Below are positions 54,875 through 63,929 of a stretch of 64,000 nt of DNA, one piece after another. The stretch is from NCBI RefSeq assembly GCF_021245735.1, contig NZ_JAJISB010000003.1, positions 434,001-498,000 of the forward strand, in the 5' to 3' direction. The first letter of the stretch is position 1, and each line of letters starts with the position of its first letter. Origin of the DNA: Brevibacillus daliensis (GTDB lineage Bacteria; Bacillota; Bacilli; Brevibacillales; Brevibacillaceae). Made by a program: the position numbers and the translations under genes. Under the pieces are notes generated by a model. That model saw only the letters and a list, made by a program, of their open reading frames with translations, did not search any database and was not told where the DNA came from.

Positions 54875-56197
54875 ATGAGTGATGATAATAGAACAAGTCT
54901 TCATGAGGAAATTGTGTCTTTACTAATTAAATTGGCTGTGATTGTATTTGGTATACTCTTCCTCGTTGCATTGATCGGCAATAAAATCGTTACATACGCA
55001 TTTTTATTAGGCATCCTAATGGCTGCAATTACGATTATCTACATTTTATTCCTTGTTGAAAAAAGGAGATTTTTGAAAAAACAATTACTATGTGCTTATC
55101 AAGCGAAAGCACTAGAGATTGCTGACTATAATCTTGGGATCATTACCGCCCCTGTTTTTGCGTTACAGTCTTCGTTAGATTTGACCTTATGTGACCAAAT
55201 TTTAAAGGATTTAGAGAAAAAAGGTGTTTTGTTTACAACATCTATAACAGGTGTAGGTGCGATATATAAATTAGATGAACATTTTCCTTATGAAAGGTTC
55301 GATAATACTGACCTTGACTACGAGGAGTTTACAGACTCGATATGGGAAGAGATCGAAAAACAATCCATGTCGAGAAAGAAAACATTCATTTGGACTATCA
55401 TCGCACTATTTTTGCTACTTTTTTTCATAGACAAAGATTATATGTTATTACATAAAGATTCATATATGCTTTCAGCAGGAGTAGTTATTTTTTTCTTATT
55501 GATTAGAATCGTCCATGAATGGAAGATATTTCGGAAAAAGCATCAACGTATGATTGAATATGACGTTTTGGAGTATGCCTTGTATAATTATGGGAAAATG
55601 TATCCAAGAGAAATGCCCATGTATACCTATGAAACGATAGAAACAGCGAGTTCAATAGTCTCAAGTTGGCACCAAGACAATTATGCCTCCGCGGTCCAAG
55701 TGGAAGATGGAGGGATGCTTTACACACTTCCAAATTGTACGAAGGATTCGATTGTCTTGTATCAAGATAATAATTATAACCCTATGATTCCACTTACTTA
55801 TAAGATCAAGAACTTTATCTTGTATTGCTGCTTCGCATTTATAGCTATTTTCATTGTAGCTTATGCGGCTATCAATTGGGGGAACCTGTTTCTTTACATT
55901 ACAGCAGGAATCATCCTAGTTCTGTATGCATTTATTTCATATTTTCTAGGTTTAATGGATAAAGATCAATATGAGAAAGTAGCTTTACAAGTTGCTGCAA
56001 GGAAACAAGGCAAGCTTACTGTTCATGAATTAGCATACAATGCAATGATCACCATGAAGGAAGCAAATCGAGTATTAAAAGAATTGGAGAAAAAGGGTAT
56101 TGCACGCAAAGTGGCACAGGATGATGAGTTGATTCCGCTATATGTGATAAGCGGTGTACTTTCAATGGAACAACGTTTGGAATCAGAGCGCGTGTAA
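54875..56197 (+). CDS. Polytopic membrane protein with two winged-helix-like domains
   Basis: 440 residues from the ATG at 54875 (GGAGGAGGAATAAT upstream). TM helices at about 20-63, 168-215 and 310-370 alternate with soluble parts. The first (about 68-130, ALEIADYNLGIITAP then DQILKDLEKKGVLF) and last (about 380-435, KLTVHELAYNAMITMKEANR then VLKELEKKGIARKV) both look like winged helices that share the LEKKG signature with each other and resemble the preceding protein. Function unknown; possibly a membrane-bound DNA-binding or signalling pair. Confidence 0.55.
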   Translation: MSDDNRTSLHEEIVSLLIKLAVIVFGILFLVALIGNKIVTYAFLLGILMAAITIIYILFLVEKRRFLKKQLLCAYQAKALEIADYNLGIITAPVFALQSSLDLTLCDQILKDLEKKGVLFTTSITGVGAIYKLDEHFPYERFDNTDLDYEEFTDSIWEEIEKQSMSRKKTFIWTIIALFLLLFFIDKDYMLLHKDSYMLSAGVVIFFLLIRIVHEWKIFRKKHQRMIEYDVLEYALYNYGKMYPREMPMYTYETIETASSIVSSWHQDNYASAVQVEDGGMLYTLPNCTKDSIVLYQDNNYNPMIPLTYKIKNFILYCCFAFIAIFIVAYAAINWGNLFLYITAGIILVLYAFISYFLGLMDKDQYEKVALQVAARKQGKLTVHELAYNAMITMKEANRVLKELEKKGIARKVAQDDELIPLYVISGVLSMEQRLESERV

Positions 56198-56552
56198 AGT
56201 GAAAAGGTAAAAAAGTTATTTCGAGAGGGTAAGATCTCCATACGATAAAACAGTAAAGTGAATTCATGATACATTGAATTCACTACTGTTTACCGTTGAG
56301 GATTTTTTCGATGAACCTCAAATAAAAGGTATTGGAAGAAATAATACAATATAGATGTGGGATATAATTCTTCCTCGGATATAATCAGTTAGCAAGATAT
56401 TTTACATGCTTTATCGTGCTAGATCAGTGTATCATGAAGATACAAGCAGAAACTATTGAACGAACGTAAGTAGGTAGAAAATAGCTCTCTTTAGTTTTGG
56501 AGTTGTGCTAATTATCAGGAAATATTACAAACTGAATAAGAGGTGAAGTCGT
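56198..56552. other. 355-base intergenic region with hairpins
   Basis: AAACAGTAAAGTGAATTCA (from about 56249) pairs with TGAATTCACTACTGTTT (to about 56292), then TTGAGG...CCTCAA flanks T6. Together these probably end the upstream operon. The rest is unstructured AT-rich DNA containing the amidohydrolase promoter. Confidence 0.45.
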
Positions 56553-58148
56553 ATGCCTAAAACCATTTACACAAATGGAACAATCTACACCCTGGATGCT
56601 TCTCAACCGATCGTTGAAACAATTGTCGTGGAAAACGGAAAAATTATTGATGTCGGAACACACCAGGATATGATTCTGCAATGGGGCAGAGTCGACAGCA
56701 CTATTATTGATTTAGGGGGAAGGATGGCTACGCCTGGACTTATCGATAGCCATCTGCATCTGTCAGGTGTTGCCTTTCAATTATTAGACCTTAATGTGAC
56801 AGGTGTAAGATCGAAGCAGGAATTGTTAACGAAAATAAGAGAGAAAGCAAGTACTGTTCCACCAGGAAAATGGATGCTTGGGATGGGCTGGGATGAAAAT
56901 CTCTTTGATGACGGGACAATCCCAACGATAGAAGAATTGGACCATGTCGCACCACATTGCCCTATTTTTCTAAAAAGAATTTGCCACCATGCCTATTTGG
57001 TTAACAGCAAGGCTCTTGAAATGTGTAACTATTATTCTGGAATGGAGATTCCAATGGGTGGAGAAGTGGTTCTTGACCCCGTTACACAAAAACCTACGGG
57101 ACTTTTGCTTGAATCTGCATCCGAGCTTATTACTAGAAATATCCCCGAGCGAACCTATGATGAGCTGAAAAATGCGCTAAGACAAGCAATGAATGTTGCC
57201 ATTAGCCGAGGATTAACCAGTGTCCACACCAATGATCCTAACTACCTGGGTGGATTTGATCAAACATTTAGAATGTATGATGAATTACTGAATCAAGAAC
57301 TAAACAGGTTACGATGTAATTTGCTGATTGATTATCCATACCTTAATCAATTGAAGGAAAGAGGCATGTATGCAGGCTATGGCAATGAAAGAATGCAAAT
57401 TGGAGCGATTAAAATTTTCGCAGATGGAGCATTCGGGCGAAGAACAGCACTGTTATCAGAGCCATATCACGATAATCCTCTACAATATGGTGAAGCAATG
57501 CATGATCAGGAAACACTTTATACAATGATCAAAGAAGCTCGGGACCTGTCCATGCCAATTGCTGTTCATACCATCGGTGATAAGGCATTGGAAAATGTTT
57601 TAGACATCCTTGATAAACTGCCAAAAGTAAACCATCGTGACCGTCTCATCCACGTTTCCCTGCTGCGTGAAGATTTGATTAAACGATTAACTGATGCCAG
57701 TCGAATTGCTGACATACAGCCAAGATTTGTGGTTGGCGATTACCCATGGGTCCAAGAAAGAGTCGGGGAGCAAAGAGAAGAGTTCTTATATGCATGGAAG
57801 TCTTTACTTTCCTCAGGAGTTATTTGTGCTGGTGGATCAGATACGCCTATCGAACCAATTGATCCATTGCTTGGTATTCATGCTGCTGTTACCCGACGAG
57901 CACCAGGAGAATCTCATAATGACTGGAACCAAAAAGAGAAGCTGTCGATGCTAGAGGCAGTAAAGTTGTTTACGGTTGGTGGTGCGTATGCGACCAACGA
58001 GGAACATAAAAAAGGGACATTATCCAGAGGAAAGGTAGCTGATATGACGGTTTATTCGAGGAATCTATTTACGTTGGAAGATCCGGATGAACTGCTTGGC
58101 ACAACTATTGAAATGACAATTATTGATGGGGAAGTGCAGCAGCTGTAG
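56553..58148 (+). CDS. Amidohydrolase, YtcJ/imidazolonepropionase-like (amidohydrolase_3)
   Basis: 531 residues. N-terminal metal motif DSHLHLSG, then MGMGWDENLF, IKIFADGAFGRRTALL, AVHTIGDKAL and CAGGSDTPIEPIDP near the end, the order seen in YtcJ-type amidohydrolases. It probably hydrolyses an amide or cyclic amide in the cytoplasm; the substrate is unknown. GAGGTGA precedes the ATG. Confidence 0.88.
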   Translation: MPKTIYTNGTIYTLDASQPIVETIVVENGKIIDVGTHQDMILQWGRVDSTIIDLGGRMATPGLIDSHLHLSGVAFQLLDLNVTGVRSKQELLTKIREKASTVPPGKWMLGMGWDENLFDDGTIPTIEELDHVAPHCPIFLKRICHHAYLVNSKALEMCNYYSGMEIPMGGEVVLDPVTQKPTGLLLESASELITRNIPERTYDELKNALRQAMNVAISRGLTSVHTNDPNYLGGFDQTFRMYDELLNQELNRLRCNLLIDYPYLNQLKERGMYAGYGNERMQIGAIKIFADGAFGRRTALLSEPYHDNPLQYGEAMHDQETLYTMIKEARDLSMPIAVHTIGDKALENVLDILDKLPKVNHRDRLIHVSLLREDLIKRLTDASRIADIQPRFVVGDYPWVQERVGEQREEFLYAWKSLLSSGVICAGGSDTPIEPIDPLLGIHAAVTRRAPGESHNDWNQKEKLSMLEAVKLFTVGGAYATNEEHKKGTLSRGKVADMTVYSRNLFTLEDPDELLGTTIEMTIIDGEVQQL

Positions 58149-58197
58149 GCAATATGAGCTAATTGTCGAATATAAATAGATAATAATGAATGATTAT

Positions 58198-58242
58198 AGC
58201 CAGTCAAACGCTCTTCATATGTTTGACTGGCTTTTATTTACT
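58198..58242. terminator. Bidirectional terminator
   Basis: A 12-bp perfect stem AGCCAGTCAAAC / GTTTGACTGGCT followed by TTTT between convergent genes. Confidence 0.9.
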
Positions 58243-58258
58243 GGAACAGATGAAAAAA

Positions 58259-59458
58259 TTATCGCTGTTGCTGCACGTTTACGTTCTTTCTCATGAGAGG
58301 AGTAAGCAGTAAAGCACCAATCACAAGTAAGAAACTACTTATGACATATACCGTCGTGAGAGAAAGCACATCTTTTAAATAGCCAGATAATGACATACCG
58401 ATAACCATCATCCCCATAAAAATCGGTGTAATCGCACCACTGACCCGACCGATAAATGCGCTTTCTGAATTTTGTAAGATCATGATTTGGATGCCGACTT
58501 GAATACAAGGATAGAATAATCCACTGATTATCTGAAGCAAAATCGTTATGAGAATTGACGTAGATGCCCCAACTCCCACTGTACAAAACGCGCTAACAAG
58601 GAGACCTGTCACAAGTAAGATCTGAGGCTTCAGCTTTTTGGCTATTCCCATAATAAGAATTCCACCGATAAGCATTGCGGCACCATTTGCCATAAGTACC
58701 CATTGCAAAAACTGCTTGTTTTGTCCTAATTTTTCAATAACGATGAAAAGCGTAAGTGGAGTAATTAATCCTACTGCGAAACCAGAAGATGCGAAGGTGG
58801 CACTTAATGTTCGTAGCGAGCGATTAGCCCATACATAACGAAGGCCGTCCGTCATTTCCTTCATAAAGCTGCCTGCTTCTTTAGAAATAAGATCCTCTGT
58901 ATCGCGTGGAAGCCGCATCAAAATAAGTGCTGACCCGAAGAACATCATTACAGTTAATGCAAGAGAAACCTCTATACCATATTGAAGATAAATAAAGGTA
59001 CCGATGAGAGGTCCAACCACCATAAAAATAGCAATCAAGGATTGAGACATTGCCATCACAGCCTGCAACTGTTCATTTGGCACATGCTTTTTATACAGTT
59101 TCATCGCAGAAGGTTGTGAAAATTGAGATAGGCTAGCTGAAACAAACGTCCCAAGTAGCAAGGCAATCCATGTGCCGTTCATTACTGTAAATAACACGAA
59201 TAGTACCGATAGAGCAGATAGCAAATCGGACCATACCATCGTTCGTTTTGGTCTCCATCTATCTGCGAAGGTCCCCCCGATGATGGCAAAAATAAAGATG
59301 GGTGCATATTCCACGACTGAAATAAGTGATACATATAATGGATCATTGTTTGTTACATCCGTAATAAAGAGAAGAACAGCAAAGTTTCTTATCCATATTC
59401 CAAGCTGTAAAAGCACACGGGAGAGGATAATTGTGCGAACGTACCGATTTTTTAACAC
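58259..59458 (-). CDS. MFS transporter (MFS_3/macrolide-efflux-like)
   Basis: 399 residues with twelve TM segments. The loop 2-3 motif is GGTFADRWRPKRTMVWSDLL, close to MFS motif A, and the N-terminus (VRTIILSRVLLQLGIWIRNFA) is typical of the MefA/EntS branch that exports drugs or siderophores. The substrate is unknown. It is convergent to the amidohydrolase gene. Confidence 0.85.
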   Translation of the reverse strand: MLKNRYVRTIILSRVLLQLGIWIRNFAVLLFITDVTNNDPLYVSLISVVEYAPIFIFAIIGGTFADRWRPKRTMVWSDLLSALSVLFVLFTVMNGTWIALLLGTFVSASLSQFSQPSAMKLYKKHVPNEQLQAVMAMSQSLIAIFMVVGPLIGTFIYLQYGIEVSLALTVMMFFGSALILMRLPRDTEDLISKEAGSFMKEMTDGLRYVWANRSLRTLSATFASSGFAVGLITPLTLFIVIEKLGQNKQFLQWVLMANGAAMLIGGILIMGIAKKLKPQILLVTGLLVSAFCTVGVGASTSILITILLQIISGLFYPCIQVGIQIMILQNSESAFIGRVSGAITPIFMGMMVIGMSLSGYLKDVLSLTTVYVISSFLLVIGALLLTPLMRKNVNVQQQR

Positions 59459-60464
59459 TTAGTATCATTCCTTTTCTCATCAGATTAATGAAGTTACATG
59501 ATTAGTTCCCAACTCCTATTTCAATGTCATTTGGTACGAGCACGTTTTCCAGCAGTCAATTCTTCCTTCTGTCTTCCATCTTCCATATTCGAGGAGAATC
59601 ATCCCAGAAAGTTGGGTACATCTTTTTTTAGCGGATGCAAGATGTATACAACAAATGTAATCAAGGAAATAATAAACGTTTATAGTTTTTGTCTACGTAT
59701 TTTATAAACATTATATTTATTTGTCTATAAAATTGCAATGGATTTATTTTTGTTTCATAGACATTTTTTTCGTGTGTTTATTAATCATCAAACAAATTGT
59801 AGATGTATAAGGGGGTTTGTTTAACAATCTTGTTTCATCCATAATGATGAACAAGATTATTGATATCTCTTTAGATGAGTGTCTTTTTCGAAAAAACGAA
59901 GGAAAAGTATGTAGTTTACTCGTTCTGGTAAAGAGGGGAGAATTCTGAAGAGTAAGGAGCGGAAAAAGGAGTTGAATTATCATTCATGCTGAAAAATGGC
60001 CTTGATTGCTTCAATGGGGAAAAGTCAGAGAAATTAGTAAAGAGGTTTTTCATGAGACGGAAGTTGAAATTGTAGTCTGTACGTTATGAAGAAAGTATAG
60101 GTCAATTTATAACAAGCCTTTTAGGTTTGCCAAAACAGCCAAAATAAAAGAACCCCTCGATGTTGGACGATCATAACCAACACAATGTCCAGATTCAATA
60201 AGGGGTTTAAGACACTCCAGAAGATAGCATGATCTTCCCGTTATCAACAATTTGAACATCATGTCGTATGGTAGATGATGTTGGTAACATTATTAAAAAA
60301 CAAAATTGCTACGTTTCTTACTTGCTGTACCTCCTCCATAGGATAATCTCCCATTAAGAATAGCAACAATCAAAGTGAATAAAACTAATAACTTGAACGA
60401 CTCGAAAAAGTTAGTAGAAAAACTGAAAATGTAATTAGTTATGGAGTCTTACAAATTCAATTAT
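59459..60464. other. 1-kb intergenic region with degraded sequence
   Basis: No intact gene. An inverted repeat CAATCTTGTTT / AACAAGATTATTG (59823-59860). Around 59985-60147 the plus strand shows protein-like stretches interrupted by a stop and frame changes (WGKVREISKEVFHET, then YEESIGQFITSLLGLPKQPK), suggesting a dead gene. AACCCCT..AGGGGTTT (about 60150-60210) is a longer palindrome. On the minus strand an open frame at 60293-60448 lacks a start. See findings. Confidence 0.4.
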
Positions 60465-61222
60465 TTAGGATGCAACAAATTCGGCATACCCTTGAATAAA
60501 ATCAAGCTGAACATCAGCATATGAAGCGGGATCTCCAAAATAACCAGAAGGGGTCATTTGCTTTGTTATTTCTCCGCCTTTCGTCCAATGAACAATATCA
60601 TCATAGGTTAAGGTAGTCGGAGAAAGGCTATTTGTTTTTTCTGGTCTAGTAGAGCAGAATAGTGTTTAATCATCGTGGCTGTCACATATTTACCAGCATG
60701 TACATCATCCGGATAAATGGAACGTGGTTGATCAGGTACATCTACTGAGAAAATGAGGAAGTGGGGATCATCTTCTCCAATTTTCAATTGTTTTGCTATC
60801 CAATTCGAAATGATAGAGCGTACATCCAGTCCTAATACTACTCTAGCTTTCGTAATTGCTTTGTAGATTGCGATCCCATTTTGATGATCGCCGTGGGTAT
60901 CTACATGAAAAACATGTTTCACTCCAAAGCGTGACAAGGAATCATAAATATCAAACAGTAAATTTACTACCGTTTCTTTTCTGGTAGTAAAAGAGCCAAC
61001 GAATGAACGAGTAACGTAGTTCATTCCCCAATAAAACGGTGGAGCAAGTAATACCTTTACCCCTTGAGCTTCCAAAATGGACTTGAGTAACAAACAAATT
61101 TTGTAACTTACATACAAGTCAGTTGTGATAGGTGAATGTGGCCCTTGTTGTTCCATAACACCAGAAGGAAGTAATACAATAGCGTCTGATTTTATTGAAT
61201 CTTCAATACTTTTATAATCCAT
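60465..61222 (-). pseudogene. Creatininase-family amidohydrolase, frameshifted near the 3' end
   Basis: The intact 204-residue frame (61222 to 60608) has the creatininase features VMEQQGPHSPITTD, PPFYWGMN and DTHGDHQNG. Beyond codon 194 the reading continues in another frame: adding one base to the A6 run (minus strand, 60635-60640) gives about 48 more residues, NSLSPTTLTYDDIVHWTKGG and on to YAEFVAS, ending at 60465, for a normal total of about 252. The cause could be mutation or a base error. Creatininase homologs include MftE, a peptidase in mycofactocin biosynthesis. The NTF2-like gene lies 27 bases upstream. Confidence 0.75.
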
Positions 61223-61248
61223 GTTTGCTATTGTATCTGTAAAAATAT

Positions 61249-61659
61249 TTATGATACTGCAATTACATATGAAGTTATTTCTTTAATTTTTGCATTTTTA
61301 GCCGAGCCGCTGAAAACATATACATTAGAGAACGCATAACTTTTTTTTTGTTCAAAAATGAAAATTCCATTAGCAGCACCAGATTTTCCATGTGTTATGA
61401 TGTTATTGATTTGTAATTCTAAAACATTACTATTTTTCATTTGTCTCAGGTTTTCTGCAATATTATCCTTCCCCTGAATAAGTTTATAACCGACTATATT
61501 CCAAAAAACATCATCGGCAAGATGCTCAATAATAAAGGCAATATTTTTTTTAGCGAATGCAATGTTGAGTTCCTTAAGCAAATTTTTTTTGGGTGCGTTG
61601 TCGCAATCTTTTGGGCAACTAATTAGTAGTTCTCCGTATATGTTAGTAGTATTATCCAT
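61249..61659 (-). CDS. NTF2-like (SnoaL-type) protein
   Basis: 136 residues. From about residue 25 (LLKELNIAFAKKNIAFIIEHLADDVFWNIVGY split over a turn) it has the NTF2/SnoaL cone-shaped fold pattern, with the GKDNIAENLRQMK helix and C-terminal strands. The first 24 residues, with two cysteines (SCPKDC), are an unusual extension. GGAGGGG precedes the ATG. It is the first gene of a minus-strand pair with the broken creatininase gene. Function unknown. Confidence 0.65.
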   Translation of the reverse strand: MDNTTNIYGELLISCPKDCDNAPKKNLLKELNIAFAKKNIAFIIEHLADDVFWNIVGYKLIQGKDNIAENLRQMKNSNVLELQINNIITHGKSGAANGIFIFEQKKSYAFSNVYVFSGSAKNAKIKEITSYVIAVS

Positions 61660-61863
61660 AATTCCCCTCCTTTATTTTATATGGTAATAACGAAGAAATG
61701 TCTTAAGTATTTAATATAGCATAATACATATATCAATATTATTGTGTGTTGAATGCCGCATTCTATATGATACAAGAGCTTTTGAATAAGTAAGGCTAAA
61801 AAGATACATGATAAGTTAGATGTATTGGTACATACTTTTGCAATTCATAAAGGAGTGAAGGGC

Positions 61864-62298
61864 ATGTCGGTTGATGCTTATTTGAATTTTAATGGAAATT
61901 GTCGTGAAGCAGTGGAGTATTACGCAGAAGTGTTTGGAACAGAGAAACCGGAAATGATGACTTTTGGAGAAACGCCGCCAAGCCCGGAATTTACTTTACC
62001 AGAGGAAGCGAAACATTTGATCATGCACACGAGGTTAAGCATAAGTGGAAGCAATATTATGTTTTCGGATGTGTTTCCCGGGATGCCTTTTGTGGTTGGA
62101 AACAACATCAGCCTTGCCATCGTAAGTAACAACAAAGATGAAATTCAATCCATATTTACTAAACTAAAAGAAGGCGGCACTGTAGGTATGGAGTTGCAGG
62201 AAACATTTTGGAGCAAATATTATGGTATGGTGACCGATAAGTTTGGGATAACTTGGCAACTAAACTTAGGTATGGAAAATTGTGAGGATAAAACCTGA
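61864..62298 (+). CDS. PhnB-like VOC protein
   Basis: 144 residues from the ATG at 61864 (AAAGGAGTGAAGG upstream; the longer frame has no site). DAYLNFNGNCREAVEYYAEVFG and the closing DKFGITWQLNLG are classic PhnB/3-demethylubiquinone-9 methyltransferase-like VOC motifs, with KEGGTVGMELQETFWSKYYG between. The role is unknown. The next gene is a paralog. Confidence 0.88.
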   Translation: MSVDAYLNFNGNCREAVEYYAEVFGTEKPEMMTFGETPPSPEFTLPEEAKHLIMHTRLSISGSNIMFSDVFPGMPFVVGNNISLAIVSNNKDEIQSIFTKLKEGGTVGMELQETFWSKYYGMVTDKFGITWQLNLGMENCEDKT

Positions 62299-62452
62299 AA
62301 AAGTATAGAAAAGTAAACGAAAAAGCGACGCTTCCGCATAGTGGTGCCGCTTTTTTTATGTAAAAAATAAATACCTCATTTATTGCTGATGTTAAAAATG
62401 AGTGTTCCCATGCTAAGGCATACAAAAAATAAAAACTAGGAGTTGATTCAAA

Positions 62453-62848
62453 ATGCAAAAGGTTACACCATTTTTAATGTTCCAAGGAAATGCAGAAGAA
62501 GCCATGAATTATTACACTTCTTTACTTGAGGAGTCAGAAATAATCAGTATCATTCGTTATGGAGCAAATGAAGCAGGTGAAGAGGGAAGTGTTATGCAAG
62601 CTTCCTTTTCATTAAAGGGACAGGAAATTATGTGCATTGATAGTAATATTAAGCATGAATTTACGTTTACACCGTCGTTTTCCTTGTTTATCACATGTGA
62701 TTCGGAAGAGGAGATCAACCGACTCTATGAAAAATTAACTGAAGGCGGCGGGATTCTAATGCCTTTAGATAATTATGGCTTTAGCAAAAAATTTGGTTGG
62801 ATTGAAGATAAGTTCGGTGTTTCATGGCAACTTAATCTCCCAAGCTAA
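62453..62848 (+). CDS. PhnB-like VOC protein, paralog of the preceding gene
   Basis: 131 residues. TPFLMFQGNAEEAMNYYTSL, LKGQEIMCIDS and the closing IEDKFGVSWQLNLPS show the same fold as the upstream protein with modest identity, suggesting an old duplication. AGGAGTT precedes the ATG. Together with 50.3 kb, three PhnB-like genes occur within 13 kb. Confidence 0.85.
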   Translation: MQKVTPFLMFQGNAEEAMNYYTSLLEESEIISIIRYGANEAGEEGSVMQASFSLKGQEIMCIDSNIKHEFTFTPSFSLFITCDSEEEINRLYEKLTEGGGILMPLDNYGFSKKFGWIEDKFGVSWQLNLPS

Positions 62849-63031
62849 AACGATGTAACTAAAGAAGCGTGGATATACTTTTCGTATTTATAAATTGTTT
62901 ATCTCTGTTCATTAACTATATGGAGAGAGCTAAAAGACACTAATTTTGCTTTAGTGTCTTTTGTTAATTTTATTCGTTAAAATTAACATAGAAGAGTAGT
63001 AATTGTTATACAACTGATAAATCAAGCAGGG

Positions 63032-63437
63032 GTGTATAAAGTGATCCATATCCACAACAAATCAGATAAATTAATCATTGTAGTACACGAAATTTATGGA
63101 ATAAATCAACACATAAAAGATATATGTGATTTATTATTAGAAAAAAGTTATGATGTCATTTGTCCAAATTTATTAGAAAAAGAGATACCTTTTGACTATT
63201 CACAAGAAGAGGATGCTTATCGTAATTTTATGGATAGTTTAGGTTTTGCTATTTTTTCCGAAAGTAGAAAAATCATTTCAGGTTGACAAATTAATTTCAA
63301 CATTAGAAAAAGAGAAGATAGAAGTGCATATCTATGATAGTCAACACGGATTTAGTGATCCATACTCACCAAAATACAATGAAGAATCAGCACAAAATAC
63401 ATGGAACGAAGCATTAAACTTCTTAAAAACCAAGTAA
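63032..63437 (+). pseudogene. Dienelactone hydrolase-family protein, internally deleted and frameshifted
   Basis: The first 75 or so residues (from GTG 63032: VIHIHNKSDKLIIVVHEIYG, DVICPNLLEKE) are the start of a small alpha/beta hydrolase. The last 60 residues (LLFFPKVEKSFQVDKLISTL, YDSQHGFSDPYSPKYNEES, ending at 63437) are its C-terminus with the catalytic His region, in another frame. The middle of about 100 residues, including the nucleophile elbow, is missing at about 63235-63250. It is a dead gene. Confidence 0.8.
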
Positions 63438-63763
63438 AACTTGAAAAATATGAGCGATTATTGCGTTTTCCTATACGACTATACGTAAAACAGTATTATT
63501 TAAAACATCCGTCCGGGCAGGCAAAGGAAAACAGATATCAATGAATACAAGGCCCCCAATTAAAATCTATTCAGATAAAATGGGGGTTTTCATTTTGAAA
63601 AATCACCGTAATTACAAAAAATGGAAATAAAACCCTATTGACTCTGCTGAAGGTAGGCCTGTTATACCAAAATTTACTAAATTTTCAAAATATTATAGAA
63701 TTTTATAAAAATTTAAAATATAATTAGCTTGTCAGTATTTTTTATAGAGAGGAGGAACAGACT
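63438..63763. other. 326-base region upstream of the candidate peptide gene
   Basis: Contains a CCCCCA/TGGGGG hairpin with T4 (63553-63593) and a possible promoter TTGACT (63638-63643), 18 bases, TTATAC (63662-63667). The last 100 bases are extremely AT-rich, ending in AGAGAGGAGGA just before the ATG. Confidence 0.5.
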
Positions 63764-63823
63764 ATGAAAATCCAAGCCAAAAAAGTAGAAAGTGTTCGCA
63801 CAACTTTGTTGAATGCAACGTAA
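63764..63823 (+). CDS. Candidate RiPP precursor peptide (19 residues)
   Basis: A 19-codon gene, MKIQAKKVESVRTTLLNAT, with AGAGAGGAGG 7-8 bases before the ATG, the strongest site in the neighbourhood. It is followed 12 bases later by a long hairpin terminator and then by an enzyme gene whose N-terminus resembles ThiF-type peptide-modifying enzymes. A basic N-terminal half and a Ser/Thr/Asn-containing C-terminal half without cysteine are compatible with a leader and core. The call rests on gene order and expression signals; no homology is claimed. Confidence 0.55.
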   Translation: MKIQAKKVESVRTTLLNAT

Positions 63824-63834
63824 TTCTCTTGTAA

Positions 63835-63870
63835 AGGGGGGAATAGCACTCGGGCTATTCCCCCTTTTTC
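63835..63870 (+). terminator. Strong hairpin between the peptide gene and the downstream enzyme gene
   Basis: GGGGGGAATAGC (63836-63847) pairs with GCTATTCCCCC (63854-63864), loop of six bases, then T5. Such partial terminators keep precursor mRNA more abundant than enzyme mRNA in RiPP operons. Confidence 0.85.
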
Positions 63871-63929
63871 ATCCATAACATCCAGAAATGCACCTGGTTG
63901 TACTAACCCTATTTTCGGAGGTGTTTTAT

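Noticed and set aside
59498-59983. Short frames on both strands in the 59.5-60 kb gap
   Set aside because: No start signals and no protein-like composition.
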